From Blattabacterium cuenoti (GTDB lineage: Bacteria > Bacteroidota > Bacteroidia > Flavobacteriales > Blattabacteriaceae), in assembly GCF_014252095.1 (NCBI RefSeq), contig NZ_CP059210.1, positions 566,986-630,985 of the forward strand: a stretch of DNA of 64,000 bases, given 5' to 3'. Position 1 is the stretch's first letter. Every line of letters begins with the position of its first letter. The notes below the pieces were generated by a model. The model saw only the letters and a list, made by a program, of their open reading frames with translations. It ran no database searches and was not told where the DNA came from. The position numbers were made by a program, and so were the translations under genes. Shown piece after piece: positions 31,901 through 39,667 of the stretch.

Positions 31901-32252
31901 TAATAACTGCAAAAGCTTTGGATAAAAGATTCATCAAGACTTCTTTTTCCGTATTGTAACATTCTTCTCGCAGTTTTTCTATTTTCAAGTAAATTTCCTC
32001 TAAAGTACTTATAGAATAAGATTTTTCCTTTATTTTTTTAATGAAATATTTTTCCTTTTCATAAAATTTTTTTGTAGCCTCTTTTATGATCTCTTTAAAT
32101 TTTTTAGTGCTATTCCTTAATTCATCATCTGGTAAAAAAGATATTTTTTTTTCTTCTTCTTTTATATGAATGATGAATTTTTTTACTTCTTGAAGATCTC
32201 TCTCATTTTTATTTCCCAATAAATTTTTTAATATTTTTTTAAAAAAACTCAT
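28968..32252 (-). CDS. secA: preprotein translocase ATPase SecA
   Basis: Motor that drives proteins through SecYEG. Walker A region MATGEGKTFVATL, DEAD-like IIDEIDSVLIDEARTPL, the NBD2 stretch TNMAGRGTDIKL and RGRSGRQGDPG are all present. 1094 residues; long insertions compared with E. coli (901) are typical for Bacteroidota. The C-terminal Cys-rich SecB/zinc tail is absent and replaced by GRNNRINIRHL...GEWIIEDD, which I take to be the lineage form rather than truncation. 31 bp after the DUF2795 gene. Confidence 0.96.
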   Translation of the reverse strand: MSFFKKILKNLLGNKNERDLQEVKKFIIHIKEEEKKISFLPDDELRNSTKKFKEIIKEATKKFYEKEKYFIKKIKEKSYSISTLEEIYLKIEKLREECYNTEKEVLMNLLSKAFAVIKETAKRFKEKKQLIVKSTLFDKELSKKKSYVLLQNDKAIWKNKWDAYGKSIIWDMVHYDVQLMGGVVLHQGKIAEMATGEGKTFVATLSAYLNALSGRGVHIVTVNNYLSKRDANWMAPLMEFHGLRVDCIDNYPSSNGYMRKKAYQADITYGTNNEFGFDYLRDNMACSKEELVQRDLNYAIIDEIDSVLIDEARTPLVISGPVHPHKDNKEEFKLLKDKVEKIVNQQNIEITKFFQESKNLIKSGEKKLGGFKLFQAYRGLPKKKSLIKFLSEDKIRLLLQKVESQYLQDNGRDMHKVDQDLYFVIDEKNNTVELTDKGIEFLSKNVEDVGFFVLPDINVEITELEKENHSKEKETKEKENLLKNFTVKLQRIHTVNQLLKAYTLFERDIDYVVMDGKVKIVDEQTGRIMEGRRYSDGLHQAIEAKEKVKIESSSQTFATITLQNYFRMYKKISGMTGTAETEAGEFWHIYKLDVVVIPTHKTMQRQDLQDLVFKTKREKYNAIIEKIIHLSKYEQRPVLVGTTSVEVSEFLSRALKFRKIAHNVLNAKLHDKEAEIIEKAGLPGSVTIATNMAGRGTDIKLSNEVVKYGGLAVLGTERHDSRRVDNQLRGRSGRQGDPGSSQFYVSLEDNLIRLFLDSERLSKLMDRFGHKEGDIIQHPLLTKSIERAQKKIEDNNFSIRKRLLDYDDVINKQREFIYKKRRNALCGEELSLDISNMIYVLLDNMILLNKSLNDFKNLEYEFIQTFGLVFPIKESEFFSYKERDCINYLHDLIIDFYEKKKERIAFKEIIPVISHIIEKDETDYQIQVMFTDGINNISSVSSLKEIYDSRGLSLFSIFEKKTILCFLDEKWKEHLREMDSLRYSVQNAVFEQKDPLIVYKQNAFNLFQERVYEINKQVISFLLKSIIMKSDILCIPNHPRMIDPFLKGKNGKKLGRNNRINIRHLITGETKNIKFKQVDFFLEKGEWIIEDDLF

Positions 32253-32283
32253 TAAATACTATGATTAAAATATAAACAGATAA

Positions 32284-32517
32284 TTAAAGTTCATATTCAT
32301 CTCTATTCCAATAAAAATCTTCGTCATCACGTGGATAATCCGCCCATATATCTTCTATGGATTCAAAAACTTCTCCTTCTCCATTTTCTAATTGTTGAAG
32401 ATTTTCCACGACTTCTAATGGAGCGCCAGTGCGAATAGCAAAATCAATTAATTCCTCTTTTGTTGCTGGCCAAGGGGCATCTTCTAAATGAGAAGCTAAT
32501 TCTAAAGTCCAATACAT
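32284..32517 (-). CDS. DUF2795 family protein
   Basis: 77 residues, highly acidic at the C-terminus (DYPRDDEDFYWNRDEYEL), with the DUF2795 core MYWTLELASHLEDAPWPATK and ELIDFAIRTGAPLEVVENL. Very close to a small protein found across Bacteroidota; role unknown. The sequence looks strongly conserved despite the AT bias, so it is under selection. Directly upstream of secA on the same strand, perhaps co-transcribed. Confidence 0.85.
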   Translation of the reverse strand: MYWTLELASHLEDAPWPATKEELIDFAIRTGAPLEVVENLQQLENGEGEVFESIEDIWADYPRDDEDFYWNRDEYEL

Positions 32518-32573
32518 ATATGAATTATATTAAAAAAATCCCAAAAATTTTTTTGCAAAGAAATGACATTTAT

Positions 32574-32591
32574 TTGATTTTCAAAAATCAA
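32574..32591. promoter_or_regulatory. 8-bp perfect inverted repeat between the DUF2795 and fmt genes
   Basis: TTGATTTT (32574-32581) and AAAATCAA (32584-32591) are exact inverted repeats with two bases between them, in the middle of a 151-bp divergent intergenic region. Could be an operator or chance AT symmetry. Confidence 0.25.
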
Positions 32592-32668
32592 TAAACTTTT
32601 TCACATACAAGATAAAATTAGTGTATTTAAATTACAAATAATTTGATATTATTTTAAACATATATAAG

Positions 32669-33625
32669 ATGAAAAAATTTCCTAGAATTGTATTTATAGG
32701 TTCTACTCCTTTTTCTTTCTTCTCTTTGAAAGAATTATATACTCGAAAATATAATATTGTAGGAATAATCACGACTCCTGATCCTCCATTTTTTAAAAAA
32801 AAAAATTCTTTTCCTATCAAAGAATATGCTTTAGAAAATCATATTCCTCTTTTACAACCAAAAAATCTTTTGGATTATTCTTTTTTGAGAAATTTTACAA
32901 TGTGGAAAGCAGATATACAAATTGTTGTTTCTTTTAGAATTTTACCTATAGAAATTTGGTCTTATCCAAAAATGGGGACTTTTAATTTACATGCCTCACT
33001 TCTTCCTCAATATAAAGGAGCTGCCCCTATAAATTGGGTTATTCTCAATGGAGAAAAAAAAACTGGATTAACTACTTTTTTTATTTCTAATCAAGTAGAT
33101 TCTGGAAATATTCTTTTGCAAAAAGAAGTAGAGGTAAAAAAAGATGAAACGGCTGGAGAACTTGAAGATAAATTAAAAAAGATTAGTGGATCTATAGTTA
33201 GAAAAACATTAGAAGGAATTTTACAAAAAAAAATTAAACCTATTCCGCAAAAAATCATAAGTTCTTCCTTATTAAAATATGCCCCAAAAATATCTCCTAT
33301 AGATTGTAAAATTCATTGGAAGGAAAATTCTATAGATTTTATTTATAATAAGATAAGAGGACTTAGTCCTCATCCATCAGCATGGACAACATTATTTTTT
33401 CATAAAAATAAATTTGTAAGATTCAAAATTTTCTTTGTAAAAAAAATACGAAAAGTACACAATTTTCCAATTGGATTAGTCATCCTTTCTTCCTGTGAAA
33501 TGAAAATTTCTGTAAAAGAAGGATTTATATCTGTGATTGAAGGACAAATAGAAGGGAAAAAAAAAATGAATATAAAAAACTTAATTAACGGAATACAAAT
33601 AAGAAAAAATCTTTTTGTTCGATAA
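32669..33625 (+). CDS. fmt: methionyl-tRNA formyltransferase
   Basis: Formylates Met-tRNA(fMet) with 10-formyl-THF for initiation. N-terminal PRIVFIGSTPFSFFSL, then the catalytic core NLHASLLPQYKGAAPINWVI (with the Asn-His pair) and the downstream Asp in ISNQVDSGNILLQ. A shorter C-terminal OB-like domain (RGLSPHPSAWTT) follows. 318 residues, normal. Alone on the plus strand. Confidence 0.96.
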   Translation: MKKFPRIVFIGSTPFSFFSLKELYTRKYNIVGIITTPDPPFFKKKNSFPIKEYALENHIPLLQPKNLLDYSFLRNFTMWKADIQIVVSFRILPIEIWSYPKMGTFNLHASLLPQYKGAAPINWVILNGEKKTGLTTFFISNQVDSGNILLQKEVEVKKDETAGELEDKLKKISGSIVRKTLEGILQKKIKPIPQKIISSSLLKYAPKISPIDCKIHWKENSIDFIYNKIRGLSPHPSAWTTLFFHKNKFVRFKIFFVKKIRKVHNFPIGLVILSSCEMKISVKEGFISVIEGQIEGKKKMNIKNLINGIQIRKNLFVR

Positions 33626-33674
33626 CAAGTATTTTTTTTTACTACATAAGGCGTTTTATCCATAATAAATCTTT

Positions 33675-33682
33675 TATATTTG
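33675..33682 (+). promoter_or_regulatory. candidate -7 element for the HU gene
   Basis: TATATTTG is a perfect TAnnTTTG match 46 bp before the HU ATG. The best upstream T-rich -33 candidate (TTTT at 33654-33657) is 17 bp away and imperfect. Confidence 0.35.
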
Positions 33683-33728
33683 TTATCTGAGTAAATAAAT
33701 GTTTTATAGTTAATTCAATATATATTTC

Positions 33729-33995
33729 ATGAACAAAACAGAATTGGTGAATTCAATAGCTGAAAAAACAGGGATGACGAAAATAAAAGCAAAAAACGTT
33801 ACGGATGCATTTATTGAAACGGTTATTGAATCCCTAAAAAAAGGAAATAAGGTTACCTTAGTTGGATTTGGTACCTTTTCTGTTGTAGAAAGAAATCCAA
33901 GAAATGGGGTTAATCCTAGAACAGGAAAAAAAATTTTCATTCCAGGAAAAAAGGTCGCTAAATTCAAAATAGGCGCAGAATTAACAAATTTGTAA
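33729..33995 (+). CDS. hup: HU-family histone-like DNA-binding protein
   Basis: Small dimeric architectural protein that bends DNA. 88 residues with helix-rich N-terminus (MNKTELVNSIAEKTGM), then GNKVTLVGFGTFSVVERN and the DNA-clasping arm RNGVNPRTGKKIFIPGKKV, which retains the conserved Pro for intercalation. Single gene followed by a strong terminator hairpin. Confidence 0.95.
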   Translation: MNKTELVNSIAEKTGMTKIKAKNVTDAFIETVIESLKKGNKVTLVGFGTFSVVERNPRNGVNPRTGKKIFIPGKKVAKFKIGAELTNL

Positions 33996-34008
33996 TTTTA
34001 TTTTTTCC

Positions 34009-34051
34009 ATAGAAGATAAAAGTGCTACACTACTTTATCTTCTATTTTTTT
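34009..34051 (+). terminator. intrinsic terminator of the HU gene
   Basis: A 12-bp perfect stem (34009-34020 with 34034-34045), loop of 13 bases containing a nested AGTG/CACT pairing, followed on the plus strand by an uninterrupted T run. On the minus strand the flank is A-rich, so it serves hup rather than pdxH. Clearest terminator in the window. Confidence 0.8.
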
Positions 34052-34063
34052 CTTCCTTTTTAG

Positions 34064-34714
34064 TCAGGGAGATAATCTATACAGATTCCATTTATTAGTT
34101 TTAGTTAAACTGTAAACCAATCTATCATGAAGTCGATTCGGTTGTCCTTGCCAAAACTCCATTTTATAGGGTTTTACGATATATCCCCCCCAATCAAAAG
34201 GACGTTTTATTATATTTTTTTTAAAGAAAGAACTCCACTTTCGATATTGAATCAATAAATGTTGTTTAGATAAAACAACAGTACTTTGTTTAGAAGCCCA
34301 ACATCCTACTTGATTTTCTATAGGTCTTTTAGAAAAATATTCATCTGATTGATTTTTTGATAATTTCATCACATTTCCTTTAATGAGAATTTGCCTTTCT
34401 GTATTTGGCCAATAGAAAGATATACATACTTTTGGTCTTTTTTGAATGGATCTACCTTTAAGGCTCCGATAATTTGTATAAAAAATAAATCCCTCTTCAG
34501 AATACATTTTCAGCAAAACTATCCTTGTTTCAGGAACTCCATCTTCTCCTATAGTTGAAATCGACATAGCATTATATTCTTCGTTGACTTTATGAATATT
34601 TTTTTCTTCTTGAAACCATTTATGAAATAATTTGAAAGGATCTAAAGGGACCTCTGTTTCTATCAAAGAATTTTTTTTATAAATTTTCCTATAATTACTT
34701 AAATCAAAAATCAT
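34064..34714 (-). CDS. pdxH: pyridoxamine/pyridoxine 5'-phosphate oxidase
   Basis: FMN-dependent oxidation of PNP or PMP to PLP, last step of the pathway begun by pdxA and pdxJ. Family motifs: AMSISTIGEDGVPETRIVLLK, the FMN-binding FYTNYRSLKGRSI, and the C-terminal EFWQGQPNRLHDRLVY. 216 residues, full length. Single gene, convergent with hup and divergent from the tRNA gene. Confidence 0.96.
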   Translation of the reverse strand: MIFDLSNYRKIYKKNSLIETEVPLDPFKLFHKWFQEEKNIHKVNEEYNAMSISTIGEDGVPETRIVLLKMYSEEGFIFYTNYRSLKGRSIQKRPKVCISFYWPNTERQILIKGNVMKLSKNQSDEYFSKRPIENQVGCWASKQSTVVLSKQHLLIQYRKWSSFFKKNIIKRPFDWGGYIVKPYKMEFWQGQPNRLHDRLVYSLTKTNKWNLYRLSP

Positions 34715-34738
34715 AATATTTTATGTAAGAAATGTTGA

Positions 34739-34769
34739 TTTGATTATATATCAAATAAAAATATATTAA
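34739..34769 (+). promoter_or_regulatory. candidate promoter upstream of the tRNA(CAT)/dnaN/pheT unit
   Basis: TTTG at 34739-34742, a 19-base spacer, then TATATTAA at 34762-34769, an imperfect TAnnTTTG. Spacing fits the Bacteroidota -33/-7 rule. It lies 60 bp before the tRNA. Confidence 0.35.
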
Positions 34770-34829
34770 CTTTATTACACAAGAAGTTCTCGATGCTTGT
34801 TTCATTATTTTTCATTATTATTGATATGA

Positions 34830-34903
34830 TGCGTGATAGCTCAGTTGGTTAGAGCGTTGGATTCATAACCCAGAGGTCGGGGGTTCAATTCCCCCTCACG
34901 CTA
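34830..34903 (+). tRNA. tRNA-Met (anticodon CAT), possibly the initiator
   Basis: 74 bases fold as a cloverleaf: acceptor 34830-34836 with 34896-34902, D stem GCTC/GAGC, anticodon loop TTCATAA, perfect T stem GGGGG/CCCCC; CCA is not encoded. Position 1 and 72 are both T (unpaired), a typical initiator trait. The anticodon stem has G29-C41 and G30-C40 but A31 opposite C39, as if an initiator GGG/CCC stack had lost one pair. The C11-G24 pair is elongator-like, so initiator identity is uncertain. dnaN follows 32 bp later. Confidence 0.9.
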
Positions 34904-34935
34904 TCATGTTAATGTGTAAAGTTAAAAAGTATAAC

Positions 34936-36084
34936 ATGCACTTTTCCATTTCTAGCTTTTCTCTTTTACAAGAATTATATTTTTTACATAAAATTATAAA
35001 TACTAAATATCCTCTTTTTAAATTCAAAATTTTTGGAAAAAAATTGCTAATCATGGTTTCTGATTTAGAAAATCATTTGGTTACCGCGGAGATACAAGTA
35101 TATGTAAAAAAAACTTCCGAAGAAAAAATAGCTATTCATCCAAAATTGATGATAGAAATTTTAAAAACTTTTCCGAATGAAACTGTTTTTATCAAAAAAG
35201 AAAAAAATACACTGAATATTTATTCTGAACAGGGAGACTACCCAATTCCTATTATCTGTCATGAAAATAAAAATAGACATTATATAACTATTTTTTCCAG
35301 TATGGAAAATTTTGAAAAAGGAAAGACTTTGAAAATTACTTTATTTTCCAAAATACTTTTAAAAATTTTGAATAAAACTTTGTTTGCTACAGGAAATGAG
35401 GAAATAAAACCTGTTATGAATGGAGTTTTCTTTCGATTTTCTCCAAAAGGATCAACTTTTGTTTCCACAGATACTTATAAATTAGTTAAATACACATTAA
35501 AAAATGTTAAATCTAATCAATACATAGAGTTTATTATTTCGAAAAAATCCCTTAAAATACTTAAAAATATTTTATTTAATGAAAAAAAAAGTGTGACTAT
35601 TGAATACAAAAAAATGGGAATGCTCAAATTCAATTTTGAAACTAAAACTTTTCTATGTGAACTAATAAACGAAAAATATCCAGATTATCATTCTGTTTTT
35701 CCTAAAAAGAAAGATATTTCATTTATTATTAATCGTCTTTTTTTTTTAAATTCTATTAAAAGAATATCTCTTTTTTCTAAAGAAAAAACAAATTTTATTC
35801 GATTTAATTTCATTGACAATACATTAAAAATTTATGAAGAAAATACAAAAATTTCTATTTTTTCAAAAATTCGATGTAAATACATCGCTGAATATTTTCG
35901 AGATGAATCCATAATAAAAATGGGTTTTAATTCAAAATTTTTAATAGAAATACTATCCTCTTTTAAGGAAGATTTTGTTAGTTTTGAACTCTATAGTTCA
36001 AATAGAATGGGTATTTTAAAACCATATTCTTCTTCAAAAAAAGAAGAATCAATTTTGATATTGATTATGTCTATAATAGTATGA
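34936..36084 (+). CDS. dnaN: DNA polymerase III beta subunit (sliding clamp)
   Basis: Ring-shaped processivity clamp. Three repeated clamp domains can be followed; recognisable segments are KLMIEILKTFPNE, FATGNEEIKPVMNGVFFRF and FVSTDTYKLVKY, the last the conserved TDxxRL-like strand. The ATG at 34936 (MHFSISSFSLLQEL) is chosen because it aligns with the usual N-terminal strand; the upstream ATG at 34906 sits 2 bases after the tRNA. 382 residues. Overlaps pheT by 4 bp (ATGA). Not next to dnaA here. Confidence 0.93.
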   Translation: MHFSISSFSLLQELYFLHKIINTKYPLFKFKIFGKKLLIMVSDLENHLVTAEIQVYVKKTSEEKIAIHPKLMIEILKTFPNETVFIKKEKNTLNIYSEQGDYPIPIICHENKNRHYITIFSSMENFEKGKTLKITLFSKILLKILNKTLFATGNEEIKPVMNGVFFRFSPKGSTFVSTDTYKLVKYTLKNVKSNQYIEFIISKKSLKILKNILFNEKKSVTIEYKKMGMLKFNFETKTFLCELINEKYPDYHSVFPKKKDISFIINRLFFLNSIKRISLFSKEKTNFIRFNFIDNTLKIYEENTKISIFSKIRCKYIAEYFRDESIIKMGFNSKFLIEILSSFKEDFVSFELYSSNRMGILKPYSSSKKEESILILIMSIIV

Positions 36085-38162
36085 GAATTTCATATAATTG
36101 GCTTAGAAAATATATTTCTATTGATCTTAGTGCAAAAAAAATATCAGATATTTTAACGGAAATAGGTTTATCAGTAAAAAATGTAATAAAAAAAAAAATA
36201 GGAAAAACAGAAGATTCTATTTTGGATGTAGAAATTACTCCTAATCGTTCTGATGCAATGAGTCATTACGGAATAGCTCGTGACTTATATGCTGTTTTAA
36301 CATTCCGCGGTTACAAAACCCATTTATCAAAACCAATAATAAGTAATTATCCAAAAGATATTAATAAAAAATATAGTTTTAAAATTTTTATCGAAGATAA
36401 AAATAAATGCAGAAGATTTTCTGGACTGATTCTTTCTAAAATAGAAACAAATTCATCTCCGAATTGGTTAAATAACCAATTAAAATCTATTGGAATCAAA
36501 CCCATCAATAATATAATAGATATCACCAATTTTGTAATGAATGAATTAGGACTACCTATACAGGTTTTTGATATGGATCAAATAGAAGGAGAAAGCCTTA
36601 TAATAAAAAACGTAAAAAATAAGATTTATTTCAATTCCGAAGATAATCGAAAAAGAATACTCAATGAAAAAGATTTTATCATTTCTGATAAAATAAAACC
36701 TCTATCCATAGCTGGAATTATAAATGAAACTAACTTAAATATTAATATAAAAACTAAAAATATTTTCTTAGGATGCGCCTATTTTAATCCTTTAGATATC
36801 CGTTCTATTGGAATCAGACACATGATAAAAACGGATGCTAGATTTCGATTTGAAAGAGGAGTAGATCCTAATCTCACAGTATATGCTTTAAAAAGAACCG
36901 CTTTTCTTATAAAAAAAGTTACAAACTGTAACATGAGTTCTGATATAATGGATATTTATCCTAATCCAATAGATCCTTTTACAATAAAACTTCGTTATCA
37001 AAAAATACATGATCTTATCGGAAAAAAAATTTCCGAAAAGATCATCAAAAAAATTTTATTACTACTTGAAATAGTTATTCTTGATGAAAAGAAAAAATCT
37101 TTGCTAGTTCTTGTTCCTCCTTATAGAATAGATGTACAAAGAGAAGTAGATTTAATAGAAGAAATATTACGCATTTATGGATTAACCAAAATAAAAATCT
37201 CTAAAAAAATACAAATTTCTCCACTTCCAAATTTTTTTTATAAAACAAAAGAAAAAATCCAAAAAACTATTTTCAATCAATTAGTAAATTATGGTTTTCA
37301 AGAAATTATCAATCCTCCTCTCATAAGTCAAAACAAAGATTCTTTATTATTGAATTTTTTTTTCAATAGAGAAGAAATCAGGATTTTAAATCCTTCCAAT
37401 AAATCCTATAATTCCATGCGTTCCAGTTTATTATTTGGAATGATCGATAGAATAAAACATAATTATAATAGAGGAAATCAAAAAATAAAATTCTTTGAAA
37501 TAGGAAAAATTTATTATAAAAGGAATCATCAATTTTTAGAAAAAACCTATTTAAGTATTGCTTTATCGGAAAAAGATAAAAACAAAAAAAAAATCATGGA
37601 ACAAAAAAATTCTTTGTTCTTTGATTTGAAAGGAATTATAGAACAAATTTTTCAGAGAATTGGGATTTTCCATTATACTCAGATAAACTCTACTCATCCT
37701 TTTTTAAGAGAAAGTATATCCATCAAATATAAAAATAAAAATCTAGTAGAATTAGGAAAATTAAAAGAAAATTTCTTCAAAGATCAGGAAGTTTTTTATG
37801 CGGAAATAGATTGGGAATATTTGATTTATATAATTCAAAAAAAAAAAGTAATATTTGTTCCCTTTTCTAAATATCCTACTTCCAAAAGAGACTTATCATT
37901 CTTAGTGGATAAAACCATCTCCTTTGAAAAAATTTATCAGTTAATAAAAAAAAAAGAAAAAAATTTGATCAAAAAAATTAAGATATATGATTTATATGAA
38001 GGAAAAGATTTACCAAAAGAAAAAAAATCCTATACAATAAGTTTCTTTTTTGAAAGTCAAGAAGAAACATTAACAGATTTGATGATGTATGAAGTGATGA
38101 AGAAAATAGAAAAGTTTCTAAAAAACGAGTTAGGAGCAAAAATTAGAGGAATATCTCAATAA
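36081..38162 (+). CDS. pheT: phenylalanyl-tRNA synthetase beta subunit, lacking the N-terminal OB-fold domain
   Basis: Beta chain of the heterotetrameric PheRS. The usual N-terminus MRISYNWLRKYISI is followed at about residue 40 directly by DVEITPNRSDAMSHYGIARDL; the roughly 110-residue tRNA-binding OB-fold that normally lies between is missing, explaining 693 residues versus about 800. The B3/B4 editing domain is present (FRFERGVDPN), but its GG-x-E/D-S loop is replaced by GIINETNLN. The B5 domain and a C-terminal anticodon-binding domain (about 600-693; YPTSKRDLSFLVD) remain. Co-transcribed with dnaN. Confidence 0.93.
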   Translation: MRISYNWLRKYISIDLSAKKISDILTEIGLSVKNVIKKKIGKTEDSILDVEITPNRSDAMSHYGIARDLYAVLTFRGYKTHLSKPIISNYPKDINKKYSFKIFIEDKNKCRRFSGLILSKIETNSSPNWLNNQLKSIGIKPINNIIDITNFVMNELGLPIQVFDMDQIEGESLIIKNVKNKIYFNSEDNRKRILNEKDFIISDKIKPLSIAGIINETNLNINIKTKNIFLGCAYFNPLDIRSIGIRHMIKTDARFRFERGVDPNLTVYALKRTAFLIKKVTNCNMSSDIMDIYPNPIDPFTIKLRYQKIHDLIGKKISEKIIKKILLLLEIVILDEKKKSLLVLVPPYRIDVQREVDLIEEILRIYGLTKIKISKKIQISPLPNFFYKTKEKIQKTIFNQLVNYGFQEIINPPLISQNKDSLLLNFFFNREEIRILNPSNKSYNSMRSSLLFGMIDRIKHNYNRGNQKIKFFEIGKIYYKRNHQFLEKTYLSIALSEKDKNKKKIMEQKNSLFFDLKGIIEQIFQRIGIFHYTQINSTHPFLRESISIKYKNKNLVELGKLKENFFKDQEVFYAEIDWEYLIYIIQKKKVIFVPFSKYPTSKRDLSFLVDKTISFEKIYQLIKKKEKNLIKKIKIYDLYEGKDLPKEKKSYTISFFFESQEETLTDLMMYEVMKKIEKFLKNELGAKIRGISQ

Positions 38163-38170
38163 AAAAAATT

Positions 38171-39640
38171 CTATATAAACTGAGATAAGTTTATTAAAAT
38201 TTTTCTCATTCCGGTTTCTTTTTCTATAATTTTTGAAATCTCTTTTATAGGAACTCTTTTTTGTAACATCGAATCTCTATATCTCATTGTTACTGTATCG
38301 TTATCTATGGTCTCGTAATCTATGGTAAAACAAATAGGAGTTCCAATAGCGTCTTGTCTACGATATAGTTTCCCAATAGATTCTTTTTGATCATAAACTA
38401 ATCTATAATCTATTTTCAAATCTTGAAATATTTTTTTTGCAATTTCTGGTAATCCGTCTTTTAAAACTAACGGAAATATAGCTGCTTTTACAGGTGATAA
38501 AAAGGGTGGAATTTTTAGGACAATTCGTTCCATCCCATTATCCAATTTTTCTTTCTTAAGAGAAGAAGAATATATAGCAAGAAAAAAACGGTCTAAACCT
38601 AATGAAGTTTCTATTACATAAGGAATGTAGTTTTCTGGATTATCTCCAAAAACTCTTAATTTTTTTTTGGAAAAAAATTCATGTCTTTTCAAGTCGAAAT
38701 CTCTACGAGAATGGATTCCTTCAATCTCTTTAAATCCAAAAGGAAAATTAAATTCTATATCCGTTCCTGCGCTAGCATAATGAGCTAGATGATCATGATT
38801 CCGCAACTGATATTTTTTATCTCCCAAATTTAATTCTAAATGCCATTTTAATCTAATTTTTTTCCAATATTCATACCATTTCATTTCTTCCTCCGGAAGA
38901 ATAAAAAACTGCATTTCCATTTGTTCAAATTCACGCATTCTGAAAAGAAATTGTCTTGCCATAATTTCATTTCTAAATGATTTTCCTATTTGAGCAATTC
39001 CAAATGGAATTTTTTTTCTACTAGATTTTTTTACAGAAAAAAAATTAGAAAATATACCTTGAGCTGTTTCTGGACGAAGAAATAAATCTCCTTTTTCTTC
39101 TTTAATCTTAAACATCATATTAAATGAACGAATATCTGTCCAATTATTCGAACCACATATAGGATCAGAAATATTTAATTCGTCAATTAAAACACGAATA
39201 TCTAATAAATCCTTTTTTTTTATAGATTTATCTAAACGAGATAATATTTTTTCATTTTTACGATTTCTGATGACTTGAGAAGTTTTTTGTTCTTTTTGCA
39301 TAAGATTTATCTTCTCTCTAATTAATACCTCAGGACTATATCTTTTCTTAGAATCTTTGTTATCAATTAACAATTCATTAAATTTCTCAATATGTCCAGA
39401 TGCTCTCCAAATATCAGAATGCATAAGTACAGAAGAATCCAATCCTACTATATTTTCATGAAGTTGAGTCATTGATTTCCACCAATATTTTTTGATATTA
39501 TTTTTCAATTCTATTCCGTATGGTCCATAATCATATACTGCATTTAATCCTCCATAAATTTCACTAGAAGGAAAAACAAAACCGTAGTTTTTAGCATGAG
39601 CTGCTAAGAAATGGAGAAAATGATTGTTTTTCTTCATCAT
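38171..39640 (-). CDS. glyS: glycyl-tRNA synthetase, homodimeric (eukaryote/archaea-like) type
   Basis: Charges tRNA-Gly as an alpha2 class II enzyme. N-terminal AKNYGFVFPSSEIYGGLNAVYDYGP, motif 2 with the FRNEI arginine (IGKSFRNEIMARQFLFRMRE), GTDIEFNFPFGFKEIEGI, and motif 3 VIETSLGLDR. C-terminal anticodon-binding domain starts near residue 385. 489 residues. Bacteroidota use this form instead of the alpha2beta2 GlyQS. Separated by 8 bp from the convergent pheT. Confidence 0.95.
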   Translation of the reverse strand: MMKKNNHFLHFLAAHAKNYGFVFPSSEIYGGLNAVYDYGPYGIELKNNIKKYWWKSMTQLHENIVGLDSSVLMHSDIWRASGHIEKFNELLIDNKDSKKRYSPEVLIREKINLMQKEQKTSQVIRNRKNEKILSRLDKSIKKKDLLDIRVLIDELNISDPICGSNNWTDIRSFNMMFKIKEEKGDLFLRPETAQGIFSNFFSVKKSSRKKIPFGIAQIGKSFRNEIMARQFLFRMREFEQMEMQFFILPEEEMKWYEYWKKIRLKWHLELNLGDKKYQLRNHDHLAHYASAGTDIEFNFPFGFKEIEGIHSRRDFDLKRHEFFSKKKLRVFGDNPENYIPYVIETSLGLDRFFLAIYSSSLKKEKLDNGMERIVLKIPPFLSPVKAAIFPLVLKDGLPEIAKKIFQDLKIDYRLVYDQKESIGKLYRRQDAIGTPICFTIDYETIDNDTVTMRYRDSMLQKRVPIKEISKIIEKETGMRKILINLSQFI

Positions 39641-39667
39641 ACAAAGAAATGAAAATTTAGATAAAAA

